A stretch of DNA of 64,000 nt from an uncultured Candidatus Melainabacteria bacterium. GTDB taxonomy: Bacteria; Cyanobacteriota; Vampirovibrionia; Gastranaerophilales; Gastranaerophilaceae. Both the position numbers and the translations under genes were made by a program. Of this stretch, positions 9,516 to 17,205 are shown piece by piece. The notes under the pieces were generated by a model. It was given only the letters and a program-made list of their open reading frames with translations, had not been told where the DNA came from and did not search any database. The stretch lies in contig CAKVIN010000001.1 of NCBI GenBank assembly GCA_934754425.1, forward strand, positions 100,950 through 164,949, written 5' to 3'. The first letter of the stretch is position 1. Every line of letters begins with the position of its first letter.

Positions 9516-9815
9516 TTATGGCTTGATAGCACGTCCCCACATAATAACTCTGGTTGATGTGCATTTACCGATAGCAAGACCGTCAACGTCAAATAAATAA
9601 CATTCACTTGGGTCTTGGTTCATGAATTTTGCCGGATTTTCAACGATTCTGCCGTTCATATCATAAAGGTAATATACATTATTCCCTCCACGTTTGCAAG
9701 TTCCAACTCGTTCGCCTTGGTCATTATGGATACGATATGCAATACCGATTGCATAAACTTGTGTAATTGTTGCAAACAAGAAAGTTAATAGTGCAAAAAC
9801 AAAGCTTTTTTTCAT
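9516..9815 (-). CDS. Small secreted protein, 99 aa
   Basis: It has a clear Sec signal peptide (MKKSF, hydrophobic core, cut after VYA at ~22). The mature part is ~77 residues with three cysteines and two similar blocks of the type Y-x-x-D-x-x-G-x-x-[IV], suggesting a short beta-repeat. The C-terminus ends in WGRAIKP, which resembles the WGYVIPR end of the 99-aa secreted protein at 35957-36256; the two may be distant relatives. The start has a good AAAGGAGATATG upstream. A long inverted repeat lies just upstream of the ribosome binding site (9835-9867). The function is unknown; a periplasmic or surface protein is likely. Confidence 0.7.
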   Translation of the reverse strand: MKKSFVFALLTFLFATITQVYAIGIAYRIHNDQGERVGTCKRGGNNVYYLYDMNGRIVENPAKFMNQDPSECYLFDVDGLAIGKCTSTRVIMWGRAIKP

Positions 9816-9834
9816 AAATTCATATCTCCTTTAT

Positions 9835-9867
9835 TATTGAACGATTTTAATAAATAAAAGTTCAATA
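9835..9867 (-). promoter_or_regulatory. Inverted repeat in the leader of the 9516-9815 gene
   Basis: TATTGAAC (9835-9842) and GTTCAATA (9860-9867) form perfect 8-base arms around an 17-base AT-rich centre, just upstream of the Shine-Dalgarno and downstream of a TATAAT. It could be an operator or an RNA hairpin. Confidence 0.4.
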
Positions 9868-9955
9868 TGATTATAATATTAACATAAATGATAGCTTAAT
9901 AAGAATTGCTTTTACTTTGGGTTTTGAGGAATAAAAACTTTTTTAAAATTCCCTC

Positions 9956-9984
9956 TTGCATTTTTTTTTTGAGCAGGTTATATT
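9956..9984 (+). promoter_or_regulatory. Sigma-70-type promoter of the tRNA-Asp locus
   Basis: TTGCAT, 17 bases (including a T-run), TATATT. It lies ~170 bases before the intact tRNA, upstream of the 5' tRNA fragment, so the primary transcript would contain that fragment first. Confidence 0.65.
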
Positions 9985-10056
9985 AATTCATGTCGAAGCG
10001 GTTCAGGAAACCGAGAGGGTAACCGGAATCTGTAAGACAAAATGATAATTAAATAT

Positions 10057-10076
10057 GGGAGCGTAGCTCAGTCTGG
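10057..10076 (+). pseudogene. 5' fragment of a second tRNA-Asp
   Basis: The first 20 bases of tRNA-Asp (GGGAGCGTAGCTCAGTCTGG) are repeated exactly, together with the preceding AATTAAATAT. After that the sequence diverges (CCCTAGTGAGACG) and cannot fold as a tRNA. The duplicated upstream stretches (10041-10056 and 10142-10157) suggest an old tandem duplication followed by decay. Confidence 0.7.
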
Positions 10077-10157
10077 CCCTAGTGAGACGTAGTCGAACGA
10101 ATTAAAGAATATGGCTCTAACCGGACTGAAAGACGCAAAGAATTGAAAATTAAATAT

Positions 10158-10235
10158 GGGAGCGTAGCTCAGTCTGGTTAGAGCGCATGCCTGTCACGCA
10201 TGAGGTCGCGAGTTCGAGCCTCGTCGTTCCCGCCA
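10158..10235 (+). tRNA. tRNA-Asp (anticodon GTC)
   Basis: A complete cloverleaf can be drawn. The acceptor GGGAGCG / CGTTCCC has one G-T pair, the D-arm is GCTC/GAGC and the anticodon stem is CATGC/GCATG with loop CTGTCAC. The T-arm is GCGAG/CTCGT with TTCGAGC, the discriminator is G73, and CCA is encoded. The anticodon GTC and G73 identify aspartate. A Rho-independent terminator follows at once. Confidence 0.97.
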
Positions 10236-10240
10236 TTATA

Positions 10241-10268
10241 AAAGAACCCTTTAAGGGTTCTTTTTTTG
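10241..10268 (+). terminator. Terminator of tRNA-Asp
   Basis: AAAGAACCCTT / AAGGGTTCTTT hairpin followed by a run of T residues, six bases after the CCA end. Confidence 0.9.
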
Positions 10269-10270
10269 TT

Positions 10271-10423
10271 TTTAAACAGCTCGGCTCTTCTCACCTGTCT
10301 TGAATTGGCTCCACGCTCCCAGAGTTCCGCAATAGCAACACGGTTGCAGTTTGCTTCATCTGCTCGCTATCCGGACTAACTTCGTGTCATCCGTCTGCAA
10401 ATCCGCTCGTCGTTCCCGCCATT
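10271..10423 (+). other. GC-richer segment ending in an 18-bp copy of the tRNA-Asp 3' end
   Basis: About 150 bases much richer in G+C than their surroundings, with no convincing open frame. They end at 10406-10423 with CTCGTCGTTCCCGCCATT, identical to 10220-10237 inside and just after the intact tRNA-Asp. A duplicated tRNA 3' end downstream of an intact tRNA is what integration by a tRNA-targeting recombinase leaves behind, but a decayed tandem tRNA is equally possible. No integrase is seen nearby. Confidence 0.55.
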
Positions 10424-10428
10424 TAAAT

Positions 10429-10455
10429 TAAAAACCCTATTTTGAGGGCTTTTTG
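10429..10455 (+). terminator. Second terminator after the tRNA-Asp 3' fragment
   Basis: AAAACCCT-ATTTTG-AGGGC followed by five T residues. It mirrors the terminator after the intact tRNA. The remaining bases up to 10662 are AT-rich and show nothing I can identify. Confidence 0.6.
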
Positions 10456-10662
10456 TTGTTTTGGTATTTCTTTTACCTTGTGTGTTTATGGTTAATTTTA
10501 TTATATGTCAACGAAATTGAAGAATAATGCCCAGAACTACAAATTGATTTAATATAATACAAAAACATATTTCTCAACATTTATACTTGATTTCTTGGAT
10601 ATTAATTTTATTTTCATTATACTTAATTGAAGAATTAAAAGTTATAAAAAAAGATATATAAC

Positions 10663-11211
10663 TTATTTGCTGATATAACTAATATTACGAACTCCATAAG
10701 CATTTTTTAAGTATCTTTTAAACGATCTTATATATTTTTGTATATTCATATCGACATCTTCAATTTTTTCATAATAGAAATCTAAAGTTTCATTTTTTAT
10801 TTTAAGAGTTTTTTCTATATAATTGTATTCAATTCTTATATGTGAATTATCATCAGAAATTGTTACGCATTCAAATATTTCTGGTTCATTTGTCTCACAT
10901 TGTTTTTTTATTTTAAAAACAAATATATTTTTATAATATCTAATTTGCGATTTGTTACACCAAGTATCAAAATATGTTTTATCAACATAATTTAAAAATT
11001 GTTCTCCTAAATTTATATTATGCTTTGGTTTTAATTTTGAAACAGCTGCACATCTTTCTTCTGACACATCAATACTATCAAGTTTTTCTATTAATTTATA
11101 ATAATCTTTTTCCATTTCATTGTTATATTTGATTAGTTTTAAATCTTCTTTTATATCTTTCCAGTTTAATTCATCAATGTTTGGAATATCTTTAAACCAA
11201 TAATCATACAT
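10663..11211 (-). CDS. Unknown protein, 182 aa
   Basis: I do not recognise a family. The protein is soluble, rich in Lys, Glu, Asp, Tyr and Asn, with no signal peptide or membrane segment. The start ATG lies six bases after the stop of the 77-aa gene, so the two are probably co-transcribed with the calpain-like gene upstream. The base composition is more AT-rich than the neighbouring housekeeping genes, which would fit acquired DNA. A small acidic protein directly behind a protease or toxin gene could be an immunity or partner protein. That is a guess from position only. Confidence 0.5.
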   Translation of the reverse strand: MYDYWFKDIPNIDELNWKDIKEDLKLIKYNNEMEKDYYKLIEKLDSIDVSEERCAAVSKLKPKHNINLGEQFLNYVDKTYFDTWCNKSQIRYYKNIFVFKIKKQCETNEPEIFECVTISDDNSHIRIEYNYIEKTLKIKNETLDFYYEKIEDVDMNIQKYIRSFKRYLKNAYGVRNISYISK

Positions 11212-11216
11212 AAAAT

Positions 11217-11450
11217 CTAATAATTAGCATCATTAATATTTGAAAAATAATAATTAGTACTGTTTGAAGTCATTTTATTATCAAAAATTCTTTCTTTGAA
11301 ATATTTTGTAGCACTGTCAGTTCTGCAACTTGAATAATCAAATTTATATTGATACTGTTCTTTTGAAAACAACAACGAGTCATATATTTCAGAATCAAAA
11401 TCTTCATTTTCCTTTGCTAAATAATCAATTAAATAATTATAATTAAACAT
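11217..11450 (-). CDS. Unknown small protein, 77 aa
   Basis: I do not recognise a family. The sequence is very rich in Tyr, Asn, Asp and Ser, with no signal or membrane segment. Its ATG overlaps the stop of the preceding calpain-like reading frame by eight bases, which suggests translational coupling. It may be a partner of that protein or the remnant of a longer gene. The following 182-aa frame is shifted relative to it, so a frameshifted single gene cannot be excluded. Confidence 0.4.
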   Translation of the reverse strand: MFNYNYLIDYLAKENEDFDSEIYDSLLFSKEQYQYKFDYSSCRTDSATKYFKERIFDNKMTSNSTNYYFSNINDANY

Positions 11451-12096
11451 TTGGTTTAGGAGTTCGTGCTACACCTCTTGTTTTTGGAAGAGATGCGGTT
11501 TCTAAAAATCTTGCAAGTTCACTTGAAATCCTTAACTCCGTAAGATTACCGAACTCATTTTGTCCTACAATTAATTCGCCTGTTTTTTCATCAAAACCTC
11601 TCACTGATAAAGCATGAAAACTTACAATTTTTGTTCCATCAGAAAGTTGTATGCCATTTTTTCCATACAATCCTTTTGTACCATTTGACAACTCAAAAGT
11701 ACCCCAAACTTCACCTAACAATAATTGTTCTTTTGGGGATAACCAACTTAAATCTAAATTGTTACCACTAACATCAATATCTTTTCTTGCAAGCTCATCT
11801 TTATTAAGCAGACAAACTTGTGAATGTTTTGGCATATTTTTAAAATCTTCTACTGTAAAATCCTCTAAATGTTGATTATCTTGAAATTTGACATCTTTAG
11901 AAGTTAGGAATTTATTTTTTGTTTGAAACCCCCAAGCACCATTATCTGTAATACTTGTTCCAAAGCGTTTAACAAATGCCATAGTAAGCAACGTAACATC
12001 TTTATCTCCATCCGGAAAATCTGCAACCTCTCTTTGCACACCATTTTCCTCCACAATGATTGTTTTATCATTCAATTCATCTTCTGTAATAATCAC
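11443..12096 (-). CDS. C-terminal part of an interrupted calpain-like cysteine protease
   Basis: This frame is the in-frame continuation of the 12118-12810 gene: only a TAA at 12118-12120 separates them, and the open frame resumes at once (codons from 12117 downward). The only early start is a GTG at 12096 without a clear ribosome binding site, so independent translation is doubtful. Near its residue 161 there is F-H-A-L-S-V followed by a strand and Q-N-E-F-G-N (~179-184). This matches the His and Asn regions of calpain/C2 proteases, while the Cys lies in the upstream fragment. Either the gene is dead, or the stop is read through, or the two parts work as a split protein. Confidence 0.6.
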   Translation of the reverse strand: MIITEDELNDKTIIVEENGVQREVADFPDGDKDVTLLTMAFVKRFGTSITDNGAWGFQTKNKFLTSKDVKFQDNQHLEDFTVEDFKNMPKHSQVCLLNKDELARKDIDVSGNNLDLSWLSPKEQLLLGEVWGTFELSNGTKGLYGKNGIQLSDGTKIVSFHALSVRGFDEKTGELIVGQNEFGNLTELRISSELARFLETASLPKTRGVARTPKPNV

Positions 12097-12117
12097 TTTT
12101 TCATCTTCATCATTAAA

Positions 12118-12810
12118 TTAAACTTCCCAATATTTTCTACCGTTTGAATCAACCTTAGGTTCTTTGTTATACATTTTTGCGACTTCTTCATCGGACATAG
12201 TATCTAATTGTGCTAAAACAGTACAATATAAACTTTCACCTTGAGAATACGTACCAATATGTCCATCAACCTTATCACTACCAATATCTTGTAAAATTCT
12301 TTCTTTTCTTGCTTCTTCCAATTGATTTTTTGCTTTTCGTTCAGGCAAATTCTCTGTAGAAATACCATAATCCTGCAACTCTGCATAGATTTCATCTTTC
12401 GACATTTGACTCATATCTTTTAAATGATGTTCTTCCGGTAAATTTCGTGCGCCACTTAAATCAAACTTTTTAGATTTATTGTCGATAAAATATAACTCAG
12501 CTTCATTTGAAGTAAAAAATCCATCATCTAAAGAATCTTTTATTTGCTTATAACTCCAAATATTATCAATATTATTTCCATTTTGAGAATTATATTTTTT
12601 CAACTGTTCTACATATTGATTATACTCTGTTTCAGACACTTGTTTAAATTCGTTTTTAGATATTTTTCCATCATGGTTTTTATCAAATAATGAAAATATT
12701 GCACTAAGATTAAACTCTTGACTTTTGGGTTCTTGCAAATGTTTTTTTAAATACTCATCACGACCATTTATATAATTATTTATCTTATTTAAATTAAATT
12801 CATTTCCCAT
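12118..12810 (-). CDS. N-terminal part of an interrupted EF-hand/calpain-like cysteine protease
   Basis: It opens with MGNEFNLNKI. Residues 43-54 form an EF-hand calcium loop (D-K-N-H-D-G-K-I-S-K-N-E). Near the end, residues 186-201 (GTYSQGESLYCTVLAQ) resemble the calpain-family Q...C active site, with Gln190 and Cys196. The frame stops at codon 231 with TAA exactly where the catalytic domain should continue, and the His and Asn motifs are found in the next fragment in the same frame. There is no Sec signal. The ATG is preceded by AAGGATG. A sigma-28-like promoter (12848-12875) precedes it, hinting at co-regulation with flagella. Calcium-regulated protease is the likely ancestral role. Confidence 0.65.
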   Translation of the reverse strand: MGNEFNLNKINNYINGRDEYLKKHLQEPKSQEFNLSAIFSLFDKNHDGKISKNEFKQVSETEYNQYVEQLKKYNSQNGNNIDNIWSYKQIKDSLDDGFFTSNEAELYFIDNKSKKFDLSGARNLPEEHHLKDMSQMSKDEIYAELQDYGISTENLPERKAKNQLEEARKERILQDIGSDKVDGHIGTYSQGESLYCTVLAQLDTMSDEEVAKMYNKEPKVDSNGRKYWEV

Positions 12811-12847
12811 ATACGCATCCTTGTTTAATTTTTTTTTGCTATTTTAT

Positions 12848-12875
12848 ATAACGGTATTTTTAAATAAAAACTTTA
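12848..12875 (-). promoter_or_regulatory. Sigma-28-like promoter of the calpain-like gene (weaker match)
   Basis: On the minus strand TAAAGTTT (12868-12875), then 12 bases, then ACCGTTAT. The -35 part is a perfect flagellar sigma match. The -10 part matches five of eight positions and the spacer is one base long. Confidence 0.45.
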
Positions 12876-13044
12876 GTCTTTTAAAAAAAAAGTTACAAAA
12901 ATTAACACATCATATTAGGATGAAATCTGATTAGATGTGAAATATCTTAAATTATGTAGAAAAATTTTCAACTTTAGTATTAATTTTTTAACTTTTACAC
13001 CTTTGTCTAATTTAATTTTTTAAGAATTAAGTTATTCTTATAGA

Positions 13045-14352
13045 ATGACAAATTATGTAAATAAATTATTGATTGAATTGGGAGAAAGTATAGAATTTAC
13101 ACCAGCAAAATGGATAAATAAATATTTAACAGGAAGCAAAAGCAAAAAGTGGTTATCAAACATTTTGCCGGTTGAGCTTTTATCAAAAAATGTAAAAGAA
13201 ACTATCTCTGTATTAATTACGATTAATCAAAGTGGACAATTTTATAAAACTTTTCCGGATGAAATTTTATCACCGAATTATGGGGATAAGTGGGGCAGAA
13301 GTGCAAATTATATTGAAATTAATAATCGTGCGATAGCCCAAATGTATGATGTAGTTTGCAAAAACGGAATATTGAGTTCAATAAAAATTTTGCCTGCAAT
13401 TCCACCTTCTCCAAAAAGTTGGGCAAATTGTGTTATTCTTTCTCAAATTTTCCCTAATATTTATGGTGATGGTTACAATAAAGGCAATGAAGAAAATTCG
13501 ATTTATGGTATAAAATTGAATGCAGGTTATAGCAGAAATATTATAGATTTTGATATTGACATGCCGGCGTTAGAACAATTTAGAGCATTTAATGATTTAG
13601 CTCACCTGCATGGCTTGAAGACAGGATTTAGAACAGTGATTTCTGCCGACCAAATCAAAGTTGCAAAACCTTACGAAGAGGATGTGACTTTTGATTGGCA
13701 TAATCAAGAACATCAAGAACTATTTATAGAAGAACACGTAAAACTTATTAAGACAGGATTTGAAGCAATATTTATTGATTCCGCAAAACATATAGGCGGA
13801 TATGATATGGAAAATTATGCAGGAGTAGGAGCTTTACCGGATTATAATCAGATGCAATATATTTTACATGAAATCAGAAGTCGTTCGGGCTGTACTTCTA
13901 TTAGTTTTGTAGGAGAGAAAAGCACTGAAGATTTTGCAAGATATGAAAATCTTGGACTTACAACCGGTACAGCATTTATTCCACCGGATAATTATGATAA
14001 GGTAAAATGTTGGTCAAAAAAATTAAAATATAACAAAATATATGCCCCGGGGATAGAAATTTCAAACGATAATGATACGGGCGGCAGAAGTTATGAAGCT
14101 CGATTGAACAGAATTAATTCCGCTCTTTTTGCGTATGAATACCCAAGTGATAAACTACCGAGCTTTATGCAGATGGAAGACTTATTCCCATTAAGATACG
14201 ATACATCAACACATACATTAATGATGACAAACCCATCTTTTTCTACCGACGGAACACCAATAAGCCACTGGGAAAATCTTTTTACAAAAGAAGATGGAAG
14301 AAATTATAATGCGAAAGTTGGCGAACTTTTTAAATATGCTATGGAGTTGTAA
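13045..14352 (+). CDS. Alpha-amylase-superfamily-like (TIM-barrel) protein, 435 aa
   Basis: No signal peptide, so it would act in the cytoplasm. Several short blocks sit in the order expected for a GH13-type barrel. F-N-D-L-A-H-L-H-G-L-K (~190) resembles the early barrel segment. A-I-F-I-D-S-A-K-H-I (~245) has the Asp that would be the nucleophile position in strand 4. S-F-V-G-E-K (~290) has a Glu at the position of the acid/base. A third conserved Asp is less clear. The Trp/Tyr/Gly-rich sequence between fits a carbohydrate-binding cleft. Substrate cannot be inferred. It is preceded by a ~230-base AT-rich gap with no clear ribosome binding site. The call rests on motif resemblance only. Confidence 0.45.
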   Translation: MTNYVNKLLIELGESIEFTPAKWINKYLTGSKSKKWLSNILPVELLSKNVKETISVLITINQSGQFYKTFPDEILSPNYGDKWGRSANYIEINNRAIAQMYDVVCKNGILSSIKILPAIPPSPKSWANCVILSQIFPNIYGDGYNKGNEENSIYGIKLNAGYSRNIIDFDIDMPALEQFRAFNDLAHLHGLKTGFRTVISADQIKVAKPYEEDVTFDWHNQEHQELFIEEHVKLIKTGFEAIFIDSAKHIGGYDMENYAGVGALPDYNQMQYILHEIRSRSGCTSISFVGEKSTEDFARYENLGLTTGTAFIPPDNYDKVKCWSKKLKYNKIYAPGIEISNDNDTGGRSYEARLNRINSALFAYEYPSDKLPSFMQMEDLFPLRYDTSTHTLMMTNPSFSTDGTPISHWENLFTKEDGRNYNAKVGELFKYAMEL

Positions 14353-14446
14353 TAATTATCGTTGTGTTTAATAAAAAAATTAAATGTTAGCAACAACTCA
14401 TCTGCTCATTTTTCACAACCCATTGTAACAATTTCTTAACAAATTC

Positions 14447-14473
14447 TAAAGTTTTCTAAAAATTTGCCGATAT
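14447..14473 (+). promoter_or_regulatory. Sigma-28 (flagellar) type promoter
   Basis: TAAAGTTT (14447-14454), exactly 11 bases, GCCGATAT (14466-14473): a near-perfect match to the FliA/sigma-D consensus TAAAGTTT-N11-GCCGATAA. The start codon lies 30 bases downstream with AAGGA before it. Confidence 0.75.
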
Positions 14474-14502
14474 ATAAAATAAGAATAAAATTAAGGACTC
14501 TT

Positions 14503-16146
14503 ATGACAGACGGTAGAATTGACGGACATTTTAGAATAGATAAAGGTGGTATAACTCAAGGCATTCAAAAGGAATTAGGCTTGAGTAGTCAAGAATGCAA
14601 GCAATTAGGAAGTGTGTGGACTCAAATAATAAACGAGTTTGACGACTCAAATAACATGCAAGTTTCAAACAACAAAAATGAAACACCAAATAAAAACAAT
14701 AATTATGAAGTTCACAAGGATGCTATTGTGCAATTTTCTAAAGATTGTTGGAAAAGAATTGTTGATTTAGTCAACAAAACTCTGCATAAAAATATTCAAA
14801 TAGAAGAAGTAGAAAATCTAGAAGAAACGGCTAACACATCACCTAAAAACAATAACGATACTGCAACAACAAATAAACAAAATATAGAAAACGCATACAA
14901 TGAATTAAAATCAATGACGGGTTTGTTTGTTCAGAAATACAAACTTGATGAAAACAAATTTACCAAATCGTTAGAACAAGCACGACAAGGAACATTAAAC
15001 AGTTTGCCCGAAAATATTTGTAATTCGGCAGATTTTGCAATGAGTATGTTGATGGAAGTTTTTAACGAATTAATGCCAAATAATAAAAAAGAAGCAGTTA
15101 AAAATGCGTTGATAGAAGTTGCACAACATTATAAAGACATTGAAGGAGCAAATATTGCAAAAGTTTCTTGCAAAGATATAATCGAAAATCCTAAAAAAAT
15201 TGATGAATTAACAAATATGTATGTTCCTATTGAAACAGAGAAATTTACCCAAGTTGCAAAAGATGCAATTAGTGAATTAATCAATAATTTTGACAAAATG
15301 ACTTTCCCTAAAGAAGTAGATAAACAAGACGTTTTAAACAAACTAAAAAATTATAATCCGGAAAATATTCAAAACCTTGATGGGCATGATAGATTTGGCT
15401 TAAAACTTAATGAAAATCCATCTAAGGCTGATATTGCAGTTGCAATTTTAAGCGATATTTTGGGCATGAATGGAGCTAAAGAAGATAGAGAAATAAAATC
15501 AGAAATAACTTTACGCCAAACTGCAGTTAATAATGTTATGAATATGTATGACGATGATATGACATTAAGAGGAACAAAATTCAGTGAAGTTAAAAATAGA
15601 GCAGAACAACATCAACAGGCGATTGATGAAGCCAGAAGCTACATAAAATCAAACTTTAAAGCTTCCGGTTTAGATAAACAAGTTGACGAAAAATTGTTTA
15701 TGGAATGTTTAAATAACATTACACTTGATATTGAAAGCAAGGGAGCAGGCAGGGTTGAAGACGATATCTTAGCGATTGAAACAAATGATACTGATATTTC
15801 AGAATGGACAGCAGAAGGAACAACGCAAGCAAGAATGGTTAAATTATTAGTCCACGAAGCTTACCACTTATACCTTGAAAAAGATGGTAAGCACACTAAA
15901 GAAGCCACAAAAGAAGAGGAAGCTACCGCTGAAATGTTAGCACTAAGAACAATGGCAAACTTGTGCAAAAATGATTCTTCTTTAAAACCGTTTGAAATCT
16001 ACGGACAATCAATTAGCGATTTTACTTCCAACGAAACAATCGCCAATAATCCAAAATTCAATTCTGACTTTTTAGCAAGTTATACAAAACATACAGGCAC
16101 GGTAGAAGATGCTATCAGGAAGGCGAAAGAGAACGTAAAATTGTAA
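14503..16146 (+). CDS. Zincin-type metalloprotease-like protein, 547 aa
   Basis: The start is ATG 14503 with AAGGA nine bases upstream. An earlier TTG at 14464 lies inside the promoter -10 region and is not a credible start. The N-terminal ~130 residues are charged and Asn-rich, the middle is helical, and the C-terminal part carries H-E-A-Y-H at ~451-455 with a glutamate cluster (471-473, 477) about 20 residues on, as in gluzincin-type HExxH proteases. There is no Sec signal peptide. The flagellar-type promoter suggests co-expression with the flagellum, and export through the flagellar apparatus is an open possibility. Its substrate is unknown. The following paralogous gene starts 25 bases downstream with its own promoter. 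Confidence 0.6.
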   Translation: MTDGRIDGHFRIDKGGITQGIQKELGLSSQECKQLGSVWTQIINEFDDSNNMQVSNNKNETPNKNNNYEVHKDAIVQFSKDCWKRIVDLVNKTLHKNIQIEEVENLEETANTSPKNNNDTATTNKQNIENAYNELKSMTGLFVQKYKLDENKFTKSLEQARQGTLNSLPENICNSADFAMSMLMEVFNELMPNNKKEAVKNALIEVAQHYKDIEGANIAKVSCKDIIENPKKIDELTNMYVPIETEKFTQVAKDAISELINNFDKMTFPKEVDKQDVLNKLKNYNPENIQNLDGHDRFGLKLNENPSKADIAVAILSDILGMNGAKEDREIKSEITLRQTAVNNVMNMYDDDMTLRGTKFSEVKNRAEQHQQAIDEARSYIKSNFKASGLDKQVDEKLFMECLNNITLDIESKGAGRVEDDILAIETNDTDISEWTAEGTTQARMVKLLVHEAYHLYLEKDGKHTKEATKEEEATAEMLALRTMANLCKNDSSLKPFEIYGQSISDFTSNETIANNPKFNSDFLASYTKHTGTVEDAIRKAKENVKL

Positions 16147-16159
16147 AATTCATTCGTGC

Positions 16160-16171
16160 TACAATGAAGCA
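16160..16171 (+). promoter_or_regulatory. -10 box of paralog 1 (leaderless start)
   Basis: TACAAT at 16160-16165, six bases (GAAGCA), then ATG. The same arrangement precedes the two other copies of this family. Confidence 0.5.
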
Positions 16172-16858
16172 ATGAGTAATATTTTAGAGCCTTTAAAACT
16201 AACCAGAAAAGATGGAAAAGTTGTAGATGTAATTTTCTATGACAATGCTAGTATTGATGTAGTTGAGATTTTAGATATCAAGAAACTCAAGTTTGAAGGT
16301 CTGAAAACAAAAGATATCAAGAAAGCTTTGATACGAGATGTTGTATTTAAGAATGATGAAAAATTGTATCTTCAAAATAAAACATCAAATATTATGGCAT
16401 TACTCCCACGAAAACATTTAACTAAAATTATATCAACAGTTTTTAGACGAGATATTGAGAGTAGATATTCATACTTAAAAAAAGAAATAATTTCTAACGT
16501 AGATACAATTTTCTACAATGCAATTCCAATATTAAAACACCCGGAATTAAAATCTGAAATCTTGTATGATTATCAATACATTCATCGTTTTGCATTGCCA
16601 TTAAAAATTGGTGATGTATTATTTTTAGTAATGATTACTGTGAAAGAACGTATTGACCATGATGACATCACTATTGATGAATTTGCAATTTATGATATGT
16701 ATTCAGAGGCTCAAAAACGTAAAAATCCATTTGGTAGTTCCTCCACAGCTTCTGTAGAAAAAAATCCTATGACCACCTGTAGCCATTACCAAATGGATAC
16801 TTACAGTATAAACGATTTAAGAGCCTTTGTCAATCGTAGTATAACAAATTTTGAATAA
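16172..16858 (+). CDS. Paralogous family protein, copy 1 (BECR-nuclease-like, tentative), 228 aa
   Basis: First of three close paralogs (also 17751 and 20116). The N-terminal ~60 residues are nearly identical in all copies (MSN-x-L-x-PLKLTRKDGKVV). The C-terminal half has the pattern of phage- and toxin-associated barnase/EndoU/colicin/RelE-like (BECR) domains: a helix ending N-A-I-P-I-L-K-H-P-E-L-K, then Q-Y-I-H-R-F-A-L-P-L-K-I-G and V-M-I-T-V-K-E-R strands, and a final motif S-x-N-D-L-R-A-F-V-N-R-S-I-T-N-F. The fold assignment is by pattern only. It has no signal or membrane segment. The promoter and hairpin flanks repeat with the gene, so the unit looks like a duplicating cassette. Confidence 0.55.
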   Translation: MSNILEPLKLTRKDGKVVDVIFYDNASIDVVEILDIKKLKFEGLKTKDIKKALIRDVVFKNDEKLYLQNKTSNIMALLPRKHLTKIISTVFRRDIESRYSYLKKEIISNVDTIFYNAIPILKHPELKSEILYDYQYIHRFALPLKIGDVLFLVMITVKERIDHDDITIDEFAIYDMYSEAQKRKNPFGSSSTASVEKNPMTTCSHYQMDTYSINDLRAFVNRSITNFE

Positions 16859-16890
16859 CTAATTAGGTAAAATCATTTGATGGTTCGTAG

Positions 16891-16921
16891 GTCGTGTTGG
16901 ACAATTGTCATCCAACACGAC
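16891..16921. repeat. Hairpin repeat B, copy 1
   Basis: GTCGTGTTGGA / TCCAACACGAC, 11-bp perfect stem around CAATTGTCA. An identical element is at 18490-18520. Each lies just after a copy of the paralogous gene family. Confidence 0.75.
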
Positions 16922-16930
16922 AAATACTTT

Positions 16931-17185
16931 TTATTTTTCGCATTTACATTTTTTCTTAAAAATTTTCAAAAAATGTTTGTCACAGCATTTACAATTTTTT
17001 TCAGCACAATTTTTACAACATTCACATTTGCAATTAGCTCCTGTTTGAGAACCACAATCACATTGTTCTTTAACACAATTGCATTCTTTTGCACAATCGC
17101 AATTTGAACATTCGCAAGCAAATGCTGAATTAATAGTAAATCCAAATGCTGTAAATAAAATTAAAAATCCTAGTAATTTTTTCAT
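16931..17185 (-). CDS. Exported metallothionein-like cysteine-rich protein, 84 aa
   Basis: A Sec signal peptide (MKKLLG, hydrophobic core, cut after AFA at ~23) is followed by ~61 residues with 18 cysteines in C-x-C, C-C and C-x-x-C arrangements plus Lys and Glu. No aromatic residue lies in the cysteine-dense part. This is the composition of a metal-thiolate protein, and export would place it in the periplasm or on the envelope. The gene is divergent from csoR and has a consensus promoter with a CsoR-type operator at the transcription start, so copper(I) is the likely ligand. I do not know a named family for it. AAAGGAG precedes the ATG. Confidence 0.75.
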   Translation of the reverse strand: MKKLLGFLILFTAFGFTINSAFACECSNCDCAKECNCVKEQCDCGSQTGANCKCECCKNCAEKNCKCCDKHFLKIFKKKCKCEK

Positions 17186-17205
17186 AAATTTCTCCTTTTA
17201 TTAAC

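Noticed and set aside
14464..14502. TTG start for the metalloprotease-like gene
   Set aside because: It lies inside the sigma-28 -10 region and upstream of the expected start of transcription. ATG 14503 has a ribosome binding site.
16877..17107. Plus-strand phenylalanine-rich frame
   Set aside because: Antisense to the cysteine-rich gene, whose codons read as Phe/Thr/Ile-rich on the other strand.
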